Positions 1 through 7,420 of a DNA stretch of 33,555 nucleotides are shown one piece after another. The notes beneath the pieces were generated by a model. That model was not told where the DNA came from, did no database searches, and saw nothing but the letters and a program-made list of their open reading frames with translations. The DNA is from an uncultured bacterium. GTDB lineage: Bacteria; Cyanobacteriota; Vampirovibrionia; Gastranaerophilales; Gastranaerophilaceae. Location: positions 1-33,555 of the forward strand of contig CASFGU010000019.1 in NCBI GenBank assembly GCA_949294395.1, in the 5' to 3' direction. The translations under genes and the position numbers were made by a program. Numbering within the stretch: the first letter of the stretch is position 1; each line of letters begins with the position of its first letter.

Positions 1-125
1 GGACGGTAACAGAAAGTCGGAACATTCATGCCTGCTTTTCTAATTACTTCAAGCAGGTTAGGTTCCGTTGTAAATTCAACTTCTTTACCGTCTATGAATA
101 ATGTTTTTTTATCTGTATCTGTCAT
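1..125 (-). CDS. NuoG/HydA-type iron-sulfur subunit, N-terminal fragment
   Basis: The first 41 codons of a gene that runs off the window. The ATG has an AAGGA Shine-Dalgarno eight bases upstream. The peptide has the IDGKEVEF start and the VPTFCYRP motif typical of the [2Fe-2S] ferredoxin domain that opens both NuoG and catalytic [FeFe]-hydrogenase subunits (HydA/HndD). C39 would be the first cluster ligand. It follows NuoE- and NuoF-like genes on the same strand, so it is probably the third subunit of that complex. A NAD(P)-linked hydrogenase is favoured because the NuoF partner carries extra ferredoxin domains and no membrane Nuo subunits are visible, but the diagnostic H-cluster cysteines lie outside the window. 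Confidence 0.8.
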   Translation of the reverse strand, partial: MTDTDKKTLFIDGKEVEFTTEPNLLEVIRKAGMNVPTFCYR

Positions 126-148
126 ATCTATGTTCCTTTTAATGTTTT

Positions 149-216
149 GTTGAATAGTTTAAATGTTGAATGGTGATGAAAAACACTTCACCCTTTAAAC
201 TTTTCAACCCTTCAAC
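149..216. repeat. GTTGAA octamer repeat, inverted arrangement
   Basis: Sits in the 91-base gap between the NuoF- and NuoG-like genes. Reading plus, units are GTTGAATA, GTTTAAAT, GTTGAATG, GTGATGAA. The second half holds the same kind of octamer inverted (complements GTTGAAGG, GTTGAAAA, GTTTAAAG, GGTGAAGT). The two halves can fold into an imperfect hairpin. The same octamer occurs as direct repeats inside the pilin gene at 8164 and 8394. Function unknown; in this place it could act as an mRNA stability or processing hairpin between operon genes. Confidence 0.6.
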
Positions 217-2079
217 TTACTCTAATACTATTGCTCTGAACGGGCAGTTGGTCAAGCAGGCTTCACACTTAATACATTTTTCCTGATTAATGTGGTGAGG
301 CTGTTTAATAGTACCCTCAATTGCTCCGACCGGACAGAGTCTTGCGCATTTTGTGCAGCCTTTGCAGAGTTCCGGCTGAATGACAACCTTCTTCATCGCA
401 GCACAAACTCCTGCCGGACATTTTTTATCTTTAATATGTGCAATATATTCATCTCTAAAGTATTTCAAGGTTGAAAGTACAGGGTTAGGAGCTGTTTTAC
501 CGAGTCCGCAGAGGGAACCTTCTTTAACTGATAAAGCAAGTTCTTCCAGCGTGTCCAGATCTTTCATTTCACCTTTACCAGCAACGATTTTTTCTAAGAT
601 TTTAAGCATATTTTTAGTACCTTCGCGGCAAGGAACGCATTTACCGCAGCTTTCATGCTGTGTAAAGTTCATGAAAAACCTTGCTACCTCAACGATACAG
701 GTATCCTCAGCCATTACAACAAGACCGCCTGAACCTACCATTGCTCCGGCTTTTATAAGGCTGTCATAATCCATAGGAAGGTCAAGGTGTTCTTCTGTTA
801 AACAGCCGCCTGACGGGCCTCCGATTTGGACGGCTTTGAATTTTTTGCCGCCTCTGATACCTCCGCCTATATCAAATACGATTTCGCGCAATGTTGTTCC
901 CATAGGAACTTCAATTAAGCCGGTGTTGTTAACTTCGCCTGTGAGCGCAAATGTTTTTGTGCCTTTTGAAGTTTCTGTACCTAAAGAGGCAAACCAGTCT
1001 GCGCCTTTCAACATAATTACAGGAACGTTTGCAAGAGTTTCAACGTTGTTAATCAAAGTCGGGCGTCCGAACAAACCTTTATTTGCAGGGAACGGCGGTT
1101 TTGGTCTTGGCATACCGCGTTCGCCTTCAATTGATGCGATAAGAGCGGTTTCTTCACCGCAGACAAATGCACCGGCGCCTTCTTTAATATGAATTGTCAA
1201 AGAAAAATCGCTTCCCATAATATTTTTGCCGAGGAAGTTTCTTTCTTCAGCATCAGCGATTGCTTTTCTAAGACGTTTAATTGCGAGCGGATATTCTGCA
1301 CGAACATAGATATAACCTTCATCAGCACCGATTGCGAATGCTGCAATAGCCATACCTTCAAGAAGTTTATGCGGGTCGCCTTCCATAACAGATCTATCCA
1401 TAAATGCACCCGGATCGCCTTCGTCACCGTTACAAACGATATAGGATTTACCGCCTCTGTTGGCTGCTGTGAATCTCCATTTTCTTCCTGTCGGGAAGCC
1501 GCCGCCCCCTCTGCCGCGTAATCCGGATTTTTCGATTTCTGCAATTACCGCTTCAGGGTCATTCTGTTCAAGAACATTCGCTAAAGCTTCATAACCTCTT
1601 ACTGCAATCGCTTCATCAATACATTCCGCGTTTATGTGTCCGCAGTTTGCAAGTGCTGTTCTTGTTTGTTTTGCGTAAAAATTAATATCTTCTGATTTTC
1701 GTACATGCTGATGTGTTTTCGGATCTGTGTAGAGAAGTCTTTCTACAGGTTTATCGTTTTTGATGTGGCTTTCGTAGATTTCTTCCACATCTTCCGGTTT
1801 AACTTTTACATAGACAACGTGTTTATCAGGGATAAGAACAAGAACGCCCTGTTCACAGAAACCGTGGCATCCTGTCGGCACGATAGTCATTTTATCGTAA
1901 TCAGTAAGGGTTGATACATCCGCACCGAGTTCTTTAAATTTTTCAATAACTTTTAAAGAACCGTTAGCAACGCATCCTGTCCCTGCGCAAACAAGGACTC
2001 TTAAGCCCTGTTTCTTTATTTCTCCCTGAGCTTTTTGCTGCTCCTGTTTTATATCAATCTTTAATGCTGTTTTTTCCAT
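217..2079 (-). CDS. NuoF/HndC-type NAD(P)H-oxidising flavoprotein subunit
   Basis: 620 residues. Subunit that carries FMN and moves electrons between NAD(P)H and iron-sulfur centres. Domains in order: thioredoxin-like [2Fe-2S] domain with C31, C36, C71 and C75; FMN/NADH-binding core with the GRGGGGFPTGRKW motif at about 188-200; [4Fe-4S] site ESCGKCVPCREG (C478, C481, C484) with C524; two C-terminal ferredoxin motifs (C572/575/578/582 and C602/605/608/612). Plain NuoF lacks the N-terminal and C-terminal extensions. This architecture is that of HydB/HndC of electron-bifurcating or NADP-reducing [FeFe]-hydrogenases and some formate dehydrogenases. It starts one base after the NuoE-like stop, with GAGGG as ribosome site inside that gene. 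Cytoplasmic. Confidence 0.93.
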   Translation of the reverse strand: MEKTALKIDIKQEQQKAQGEIKKQGLRVLVCAGTGCVANGSLKVIEKFKELGADVSTLTDYDKMTIVPTGCHGFCEQGVLVLIPDKHVVYVKVKPEDVEEIYESHIKNDKPVERLLYTDPKTHQHVRKSEDINFYAKQTRTALANCGHINAECIDEAIAVRGYEALANVLEQNDPEAVIAEIEKSGLRGRGGGGFPTGRKWRFTAANRGGKSYIVCNGDEGDPGAFMDRSVMEGDPHKLLEGMAIAAFAIGADEGYIYVRAEYPLAIKRLRKAIADAEERNFLGKNIMGSDFSLTIHIKEGAGAFVCGEETALIASIEGERGMPRPKPPFPANKGLFGRPTLINNVETLANVPVIMLKGADWFASLGTETSKGTKTFALTGEVNNTGLIEVPMGTTLREIVFDIGGGIRGGKKFKAVQIGGPSGGCLTEEHLDLPMDYDSLIKAGAMVGSGGLVVMAEDTCIVEVARFFMNFTQHESCGKCVPCREGTKNMLKILEKIVAGKGEMKDLDTLEELALSVKEGSLCGLGKTAPNPVLSTLKYFRDEYIAHIKDKKCPAGVCAAMKKVVIQPELCKGCTKCARLCPVGAIEGTIKQPHHINQEKCIKCEACLTNCPFRAIVLE

Positions 2080-2080
2080 A

Positions 2081-2575
2081 TTATCTGCCCTCTTTCAACA
2101 GTGTATCCAGAACTATTCTGATTGCATCAGACGTCATCTGCGGATAAACTTTTCCGTTAATTACAACAACAGGCGCAAGACCGCATGCACCCAGACAGCT
2201 TACGGTTTCAAGAGAGAACATTCCGTCGTTTGTTGTCATCTGTCCGTCTGTGAGATTTAGTCTTGCTTTAATAGCATTTAATACCGGCATAGAACCTCTA
2301 ACGTGGCAGGCTGTACCGTCACACACTTTAATTTCATACTTGCCCTTAGGCTCTAATGAAAACTGTGCGTAAAATGTTGCAACACCGTAAACTGTTGCAG
2401 GGGAAAGCCCTTCAAGCTTTGTTCCGATGTAAATCATTGCGTCTTCAGGAAGGTATTTGTATACTTCCTGTACTTTTTGAAGAATCGCTATCAAATTTGA
2501 CTTTTTACCTTCATACATGTTGATAATTTCGTCTAATTTGGAAGTATCGATTCTTTGAGGATTGTCTACACTCAT
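2081..2575 (-). CDS. NuoE/HndA-type [2Fe-2S] thioredoxin-like subunit
   Basis: 164 residues, the usual NuoE length. An N-terminal helical bundle is followed by a thioredoxin-like domain with the four cluster cysteines C85, C90, C127 and C131 (motifs CDGTACHVRG and CLGACGLAP). First gene of the operon with the NuoF- and NuoG/HydA-like genes. TAGGAG precedes the ATG by seven bases. The protein relays electrons beside the flavoprotein. Whether the complex is a hydrogenase or another NAD-linked dehydrogenase cannot be decided from this subunit. Confidence 0.92.
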   Translation of the reverse strand: MSVDNPQRIDTSKLDEIINMYEGKKSNLIAILQKVQEVYKYLPEDAMIYIGTKLEGLSPATVYGVATFYAQFSLEPKGKYEIKVCDGTACHVRGSMPVLNAIKARLNLTDGQMTTNDGMFSLETVSCLGACGLAPVVVINGKVYPQMTSDAIRIVLDTLLKEGR

Positions 2576-2690
2576 CTCGAACTCCTATCATATATAATAT
2601 TATTTATACTCAGATTGTATACGTTATTAACCCAAAAACTATTACAATCTTAACGAAATTATCTCACAGCAGAAGTGTAAAATCAAGTTT

Positions 2691-3191
2691 TTAAGATTTT
2701 TTACCTTTTACATCATTTGTTAAGCGTGAAATATATCTATATATTGTTCTGATAAAGTTATCTTCATGTGCCGCTGCACCCTGATAAATGTATTCGGTGC
2801 CATCTTCCGTGTTGTGTAGCATGCGGGTATTAGAGCGGGTATAGATGTAAGAGCGTTCAGTCTCGGCAGGAACAATTGCATCTTTTGCTTTACCGGTAAG
2901 CATATCTTTTACACGGATTGTAATACAATCATTCATTGATTCGGCAAGTTCAGGTTTTGTGTTTTTTGCCAGTTCTGCCGATGAAACTGTATCAAATATA
3001 TCAATACTTACAGTATTTTTTTTAGCAAAATTAGCAATGGTTTCTTTTGCCAGTGCAATTTCATTATAAGCAGCAATATGCTTTTTCAAACCATCCGTAT
3101 CAACGAGAAGGTTTACTTCTTTTTTATGTTTTTCATAATTGCGGATTTTAATTTTTTCCTGAAGTCTGTTGAGAATTTTTCCTGTTTTCAT
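2691..3191 (-). CDS. Hypothetical protein
   Basis: 166 residues, lysine-rich at the N-terminus, with no signal peptide or membrane segment. I do not recognise a family. The middle part (about 60-115) looks like an alpha/beta domain. The C-terminus is rich in Tyr, Arg and Thr and contains TRSNTRMLHNTEDGTEYIYQG. Ribosome site AGGA lies 8-9 bases before ATG. It lies downstream of nth on the same strand, about 75 bases away, and ends about 115 bases before the NuoE-like gene. No function assigned. Confidence 0.65.
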   Translation of the reverse strand: MKTGKILNRLQEKIKIRNYEKHKKEVNLLVDTDGLKKHIAAYNEIALAKETIANFAKKNTVSIDIFDTVSSAELAKNTKPELAESMNDCITIRVKDMLTGKAKDAIVPAETERSYIYTRSNTRMLHNTEDGTEYIYQGAAAHEDNFIRTIYRYISRLTNDVKGKKS

Positions 3192-3266
3192 TTTTTAATT
3201 CCTTTTTGTTTTTTACCCTGTGTTTTGATAAAAAAACGTAATAAAATTTTTTGCTAGTTTGTGTAT

Positions 3267-3902
3267 TTATATTAATTTCATACAGTAATCTTTTACTGGG
3301 CACTCTTTGCAATTCGGCTTCTGGGGTTTGCAGACATTTTGTCCGTGGGTAACTATCAGGGTATTAATATCAATCCAGTATTTAACCGGAAGTTTTTCTC
3401 TCAGTGCAAATTCAGTTTCTTCCGGAGTCTTTGTTTTAACATATCCGAGTCTGTTAAAAATTCTGTGTACGTGAACATCAACACAGATGGCAGGTTTGTT
3501 AAATCCGCGTGCGACAACAAGGTTTGCGGTTTTTCTGCCTACTCCTTTAAACTTTATAAGTTCTTCTATTGTATCAGGAACTTTGCCGTCCATTTTTTCA
3601 ACAATTTCTTTTGAAAGTTCTACTATTTGCTGAGCTTTATTTGCATAAAATCCGACTGGATAAATTGCGTTTTCGAGTTCTTTTACGTCGCATTTTGCAA
3701 AGTCCGCCGGTGTCCGCCCGAGTTTTAACATTCGTAGAGTTGCCGGGTAGGTGGTTTTGTCGTTTGTTCTGAGGCTCAGGATACAGGCTATCAAAACAAG
3801 GTACGGATCATTAAATGAGTCCATTAAGTGTACAAAATCACTCTGCGGCTGCTTTGCGGCTTTTAAAACTTCTACTACTTTATCTATGTTAATTTCCTGC
3901 AT
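3267..3902 (-). CDS. nth: Endonuclease III (DNA glycosylase/AP lyase)
   Basis: 211 residues. Base-excision repair enzyme that removes oxidised pyrimidines and nicks abasic sites. The helix-hairpin-helix motif ends in GVGRKTAN with catalytic Lys K124, and the catalytic Asp is D142 in VDVHVHRIFNR. The C-terminal [4Fe-4S] loop has ligands C191, C198, C201 and C207 in the standard C-X6-C-X2-C-X5-C spacing. The start overlaps the end of lpxK by 14 bases, and GGAG lies eight to nine bases before the ATG, so the two genes are probably translationally coupled. Confidence 0.96.
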   Translation of the reverse strand: MQEINIDKVVEVLKAAKQPQSDFVHLMDSFNDPYLVLIACILSLRTNDKTTYPATLRMLKLGRTPADFAKCDVKELENAIYPVGFYANKAQQIVELSKEIVEKMDGKVPDTIEELIKFKGVGRKTANLVVARGFNKPAICVDVHVHRIFNRLGYVKTKTPEETEFALREKLPVKYWIDINTLIVTHGQNVCKPQKPNCKECPVKDYCMKLI

Positions 3903-4917
3903 TTAACAATTCTCCGACATTAATTTCAGTTTTAAGTTTCAGCGCATAAATATTATCCATATCAAAGTTCAACATTTTCACGGCATCTTTTTCGGTTGTA
4001 ACGATTTTCCCCTCAATTCCGGAAAGTTCTGATTTTGAATAAGAATGATGATCGTCAAATGTTATTCTAGCTTTGATATTGTAATCTTTTAAAAACGCAA
4101 AAAACTGTTCAGGCTGACCAATGGCGCTTACTGCTGTTATTTCAGCACCTGACGGAAGTTTTTCCGAAGTTTTTATATTATATACAAAATCCGGTTCTGT
4201 TCTGCATACAGAGGTTGGAAGCTTTAACTTTTTAGCCATGATTTTTGCAAGTTTTTCCGCGCGGGTGTGGTCTGTGTTTTTGCTCACTATAACAAGCTTA
4301 TCCACCCGTGAAAAAGCTTCGGTGCCTTCTCTTAACGGCCCTGCAGGCAGAAGTTTTTCTCTGCCGAAGCCTTTTTCGCTGTCCATTAATACAATATCTA
4401 AATCCCTATAGAGTTTTCTGTGCTGGAAGCCGTCATCAAGGATTATATAATTTACGCCGAATTTTTCTATTGCATACTGTGCCGCTTCATAGCGGTTTTT
4501 AGATGTTACGACAACAGTGCCTTTTACGTTTTCTGCAAGCCAGTAAGGCTCATCACCTGCAAGTTTTGCGTTGTAATAAGTCTTTTCTCCGTCTGATAGG
4601 AGGTTAATTTGTTTGTTTGAAAGTTTTCCGCCGTAGCCTCTTGAGATAATTGCCGGCTTATTCCCGCGGTTAATCAGGTATTTGGCGATTTCGGCGACAA
4701 CCGGAGTTTTCCCGACTCCTCCGGTTGTAAGGTTCCCGACTGAAATCACAAAAGCTTTTACATGGTGCGGCTTTAGAATATTTTTATCATACAGAAAGTT
4801 TTTAAATCTGCTTCCTGCGCCGTAAAATAGAGATGCAAAGTCAAGAAGTTTAACAAGAACCCCTTTTGCTTCTTTGTTGTAGTGAATTTTTGTGATTTCT
4901 GTCTTTAAATTTTTCAT
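3889..4917 (-). CDS. lpxK: Tetraacyldisaccharide 4'-kinase
   Basis: 342 residues. Phosphorylates the 4'-position of the lipid A disaccharide precursor at the inner membrane. The Walker A region is GNLTTGGVGKTPVV at about 62-75. The family signature DDGFQHRKL with following DLDIVLMD is present, as is the early GAGSRFKNFLYDKN segment. Slightly longer than E. coli LpxK. Its presence, with the MsbA-like exporter at 16947, argues for lipid A and an outer membrane. No strong ribosome site is visible before ATG (GTAG at about nine bases). A long hairpin lies just upstream, between this gene and the MCE gene. Confidence 0.95.
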   Translation of the reverse strand: MKNLKTEITKIHYNKEAKGVLVKLLDFASLFYGAGSRFKNFLYDKNILKPHHVKAFVISVGNLTTGGVGKTPVVAEIAKYLINRGNKPAIISRGYGGKLSNKQINLLSDGEKTYYNAKLAGDEPYWLAENVKGTVVVTSKNRYEAAQYAIEKFGVNYIILDDGFQHRKLYRDLDIVLMDSEKGFGREKLLPAGPLREGTEAFSRVDKLVIVSKNTDHTRAEKLAKIMAKKLKLPTSVCRTEPDFVYNIKTSEKLPSGAEITAVSAIGQPEQFFAFLKDYNIKARITFDDHHSYSKSELSGIEGKIVTTEKDAVKMLNFDMDNIYALKLKTEINVGELLNAGN

Positions 4918-4938
4918 AAATTTTCTACTTTATTTACA

Positions 4939-5024
4939 GGAGAGCCCCGGTGTATTTGTTTTCGAAACGATAGCGGGAGCAGGTGCGGGAGCGTGTTGAG
5001 AAAACAAATACACCGGGGTTCTCC
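4939..5024. repeat. Long hairpin with conserved loop core (copy A)
   Basis: Arms 4939-4963 and 5000-5024 are complementary over 25 bases with a single G-T type mismatch. The 36-base loop (4964-4999) contains CAGGTGCG, three bases, then GCGTGTTGA on the plus strand. The same core occurs in a second hairpin at 7321-7399 whose arms are unrelated. It begins 18 bases after the MCE stop codon and lies before lpxK. No T-run follows the arm on either strand, so it is not a standard intrinsic terminator. Confidence 0.75.
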
Positions 5025-5042
5025 CTCTAAAGTTATTAGATT

Positions 5043-6407
5043 TTAAAACATCAGTCTAAAGAGTAAAAATCTCTTATTAAGTTTTTCCGAGAATTTTCTT
5101 AAGTTGCAGGTAGTTGCCGTTGTTTCTTCCAGAAGTTTCTGTAATTGTGTTTTGTTTTCCGGAGTAACCTGATTTACGGTTGCAAGGGTTGTTGTTATTT
5201 CAACCATTGCTTTGTTTGCGTTTTCAACGGTTTCAGTAAGCTGCCGTTTCAGGTGAGTATCTTTTGTCATAGTGTTAACAAAAGTACTGATTTCATTTAT
5301 GTTATGGGAAATTGTGCGGATGTCTTTTGCCATTTGTTCAGCTTCTTCCTCGTTGCCCATAATCTTATTGAAATTCTTAGCCAGTTTGTCAACAGAGTCT
5401 GCTGTTGAATAGATTGACTGTTTGAACTTAGGATCTCCGATAAGTTCGTTAATGTTTGCCGAAAGTTTATTAAAGTCTGTTGTTGCCTGTTCCATTAGAG
5501 CCATAAGTTCATCTATGTCGCTTCTTGAATCATCAAGAAGTTTATTAACCTTTTCAACTGTGCTGTTTGCGTTCATTGTTAAATCGCCGAGCTGGTTTAC
5601 AGTATCTTTAAGTTCCGCAATCGTTTCATCCGAAAGCAGTGTATTAATTTTCAAGTTAGTTTCGGTAAGAGTTTCGGCCGCTCTGTATTGCCAGTCCATA
5701 AAGTCAGCTATTCTCATCGGTTCAATAATTGTGTATTTAGATTTCTGTTCAGGATAAGGTAGAACAGTATTATCCAGTGAGGAAATTCTTAGCTTTTTAA
5801 CATTATCTTTGCCTTTTACGGCTTCTCCTTTTATAAAATCAGGCAGGATAAGCCCCGGAAGGTTTACGGTATAATCAACTTTGTATGCGTATCTTGTTTT
5901 AATTCTGTCTTTAAAGTTGTAAGGTACTACATCTGCCGGTACAACTTCTATATTATTAATTTTCCCTACATCGTAATACTCATCGCTTAATTTCATTTCT
6001 ACCGGATCATCTTTAAATAGAACATCTTTGTTGTACATAGGAATGTAAAGAGTTCTTGTTTTCGGCGGGGTAATTTCAAGGAAAAGTTCTCCGATAAGTC
6101 CTGATTGCTGGATTGAAAATACTGATGCCGGCGGAATTTCTATATCAGGTTCGGTTATAACAAATTTTACTTTAACATAGCTGTTTTGTTGATTAATTAC
6201 CGGCGTAATTTCTTCAACCTGACCGACTTTAAGGCCCATCATTTGAACACCTGAGCCCGGTCTCATGCCGTTAACATCTTTAAACTGTACCTCAATCCTT
6301 TTTGCTGAAGAAAAGGCTCTGCCTTTTACCCTGAATACTACACCGACCAGAAGTACCAGTGCTATCAGGGTTAAAAGTCCGACTTTAAAAGATGATGATA
6401 TTTTCAT
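5043..6407 (-). CDS. MCE/MlaD-family substrate-binding protein
   Basis: 454 residues. One N-terminal membrane anchor (about 8-27), then an MCE domain (DVNGMRPGSGVQMMGLKVGQVEEI at about 43-66 and SGLIGELFLEITPP at about 105-118). An unusual stretch of about 100 residues follows, before a long helical coiled C-terminal half rich in Asn, Thr and Leu. Proteins of this family bind lipids in the periplasm and work with an MlaE permease and MlaF ATPase in lipid transport to or from the outer membrane; neither partner is next to this gene. The ribosome site is an AAGG just before the ATG. Upstream of the lipid A gene lpxK on the same strand. Confidence 0.85.
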   Translation of the reverse strand: MKISSSFKVGLLTLIALVLLVGVVFRVKGRAFSSAKRIEVQFKDVNGMRPGSGVQMMGLKVGQVEEITPVINQQNSYVKVKFVITEPDIEIPPASVFSIQQSGLIGELFLEITPPKTRTLYIPMYNKDVLFKDDPVEMKLSDEYYDVGKINNIEVVPADVVPYNFKDRIKTRYAYKVDYTVNLPGLILPDFIKGEAVKGKDNVKKLRISSLDNTVLPYPEQKSKYTIIEPMRIADFMDWQYRAAETLTETNLKINTLLSDETIAELKDTVNQLGDLTMNANSTVEKVNKLLDDSRSDIDELMALMEQATTDFNKLSANINELIGDPKFKQSIYSTADSVDKLAKNFNKIMGNEEEAEQMAKDIRTISHNINEISTFVNTMTKDTHLKRQLTETVENANKAMVEITTTLATVNQVTPENKTQLQKLLEETTATTCNLRKFSEKLNKRFLLFRLMF

Positions 6408-6476
6408 TCGCTACCTTTCCTTAATAAACAGATTTATAAAGCTAGTGTAGCAGAAAAAATATATTAATGCAAAAGT

Positions 6477-7205
6477 TTATAAATAATTAGCAAGGATATT
6501 TTTTACATAATTCTGGGTTTCCTGATACGGAGGAACTCCGGAATATTTGTCAACTGCACCGGGGCCTGCGTTGTAGGCGGCAAGTGCCAGAATTATATTT
6601 CCATTGTATTTATCGAGCATGGATTTGAGGTATTTAACTCCGCCTTCAACATTTTGCAAAGGATTGTAGGCATCTTTTACTCCTAAATGTTTGGCTGTCG
6701 CAGGCATTAACTGCATTAATCCCATAGCTCCGGCTTTTGAGGTTGCGTCAGGGTTAAAGCCTGATTCCTGCTTAATCAGCGCTTTAACAAGTTTATCGTC
6801 AACACCGTATTTTTCAGAAACCTTTGATACCATACTCAAAATTTGTGCTTTTGAGGCTCCTGATGTGTTATAAGTGGCTGCTGCATTTGCTCCGTTGAGT
6901 TCATTAAGAGTATTTGTAAGGGAATTTTGCGAATTGTTTTTGACTATATCGGCGTTAACTCTCATTGCCTGAGGGCCGAGAAGCAGAGAACCAAAATTAC
7001 TTTTTGTTGTTGACTGGAGAATGTTTTCAAAAGACTCCATGTTATTGGGTTTGTTAGCGGGATAAATTGTATCTATAGGGTTTAAATTTGCAGGATAGTT
7101 TTGATTATTTATGTAATTAACCTGACGATTCAGGGCTGCATACCTCTGCATTGCAGCTGTTTTTCCTCCGCTTGTTAACAATCCTTGAATAAATTCTGAA
7201 AACAT
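6477..7205 (-). CDS. Lytic transglycosylase (SLT domain)
   Basis: 242 residues. The C-terminal domain (about 120-242) is a goose-lysozyme-like SLT fold: catalytic Glu E147 in IKQESGF, then GAMGLMQLMPATA, then ALAAYNAGPGAV. It cleaves peptidoglycan between MurNAc and GlcNAc with 1,6-anhydro formation. The first 110 residues are low-complexity, rich in Asn, Gln and Ala, and there is no recognisable Sec signal peptide, which is unusual for a wall enzyme. Such unsignalled SLT proteins can be exported by a secretion or flagellar apparatus; that is inference here. AGGGAAG ribosome site before ATG. Confidence 0.88.
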   Translation of the reverse strand: MFSEFIQGLLTSGGKTAAMQRYAALNRQVNYINNQNYPANLNPIDTIYPANKPNNMESFENILQSTTKSNFGSLLLGPQAMRVNADIVKNNSQNSLTNTLNELNGANAAATYNTSGASKAQILSMVSKVSEKYGVDDKLVKALIKQESGFNPDATSKAGAMGLMQLMPATAKHLGVKDAYNPLQNVEGGVKYLKSMLDKYNGNIILALAAYNAGPGAVDKYSGVPPYQETQNYVKNILANYL

Positions 7206-7230
7206 AATTCTTCCCTTGTCTGTTACACTG

Positions 7231-7259
7231 ATTATAGAATTAATCTACTACAATGTTAT
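7231..7259 (-). promoter_or_regulatory. Likely sigma-70-type promoter of the transglycosylase gene
   Basis: On the minus strand, -10 TATAAT (7231-7236), 17-base spacer, -35 ATAACA (7254-7259), followed by a short leader with the ribosome site. Confidence 0.45.
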
Positions 7260-7320
7260 CATTTAAATTAATGATTTTTTCTCGGAAGTCAAACTCATCG
7301 AAATTCCGCGACAAATTTAT

Positions 7321-7399
7321 CATGTAAAGGAATTTATTTTGGGAAGGCTGGCGCCAACAGGTGCGAATGCGTGTTGAAAAAAATAAATTCCTTTACTTG
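7321..7399. repeat. Long hairpin with conserved loop core (copy B)
   Basis: Arms 7324-7340 and 7380-7396 are perfectly complementary over 17 bases and continue to 7321/7399 with one mismatch. The 39-base loop holds CAGGTGCG, three bases, GCGTGTTGA, matching copy A at 4939-5024 in 17 of 20 positions although the arms of the two copies are unrelated. It starts about 22 bases after the stop of pilin-like gene 1. As in copy A, no T-run follows. Confidence 0.75.
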
Positions 7400-7420
7400 T
7401 AACTTGTGGGCTGAAAAAAC

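Noticed and set aside
1197-1544. Short frames opposite or within the NuoF-like gene
   Set aside because: All are shadows of a fully conserved coding region.
4939-5024. Ordinary intrinsic terminator after the MCE gene
   Set aside because: Stem is far longer than usual, the loop is conserved with a distant copy, and no T-run follows.
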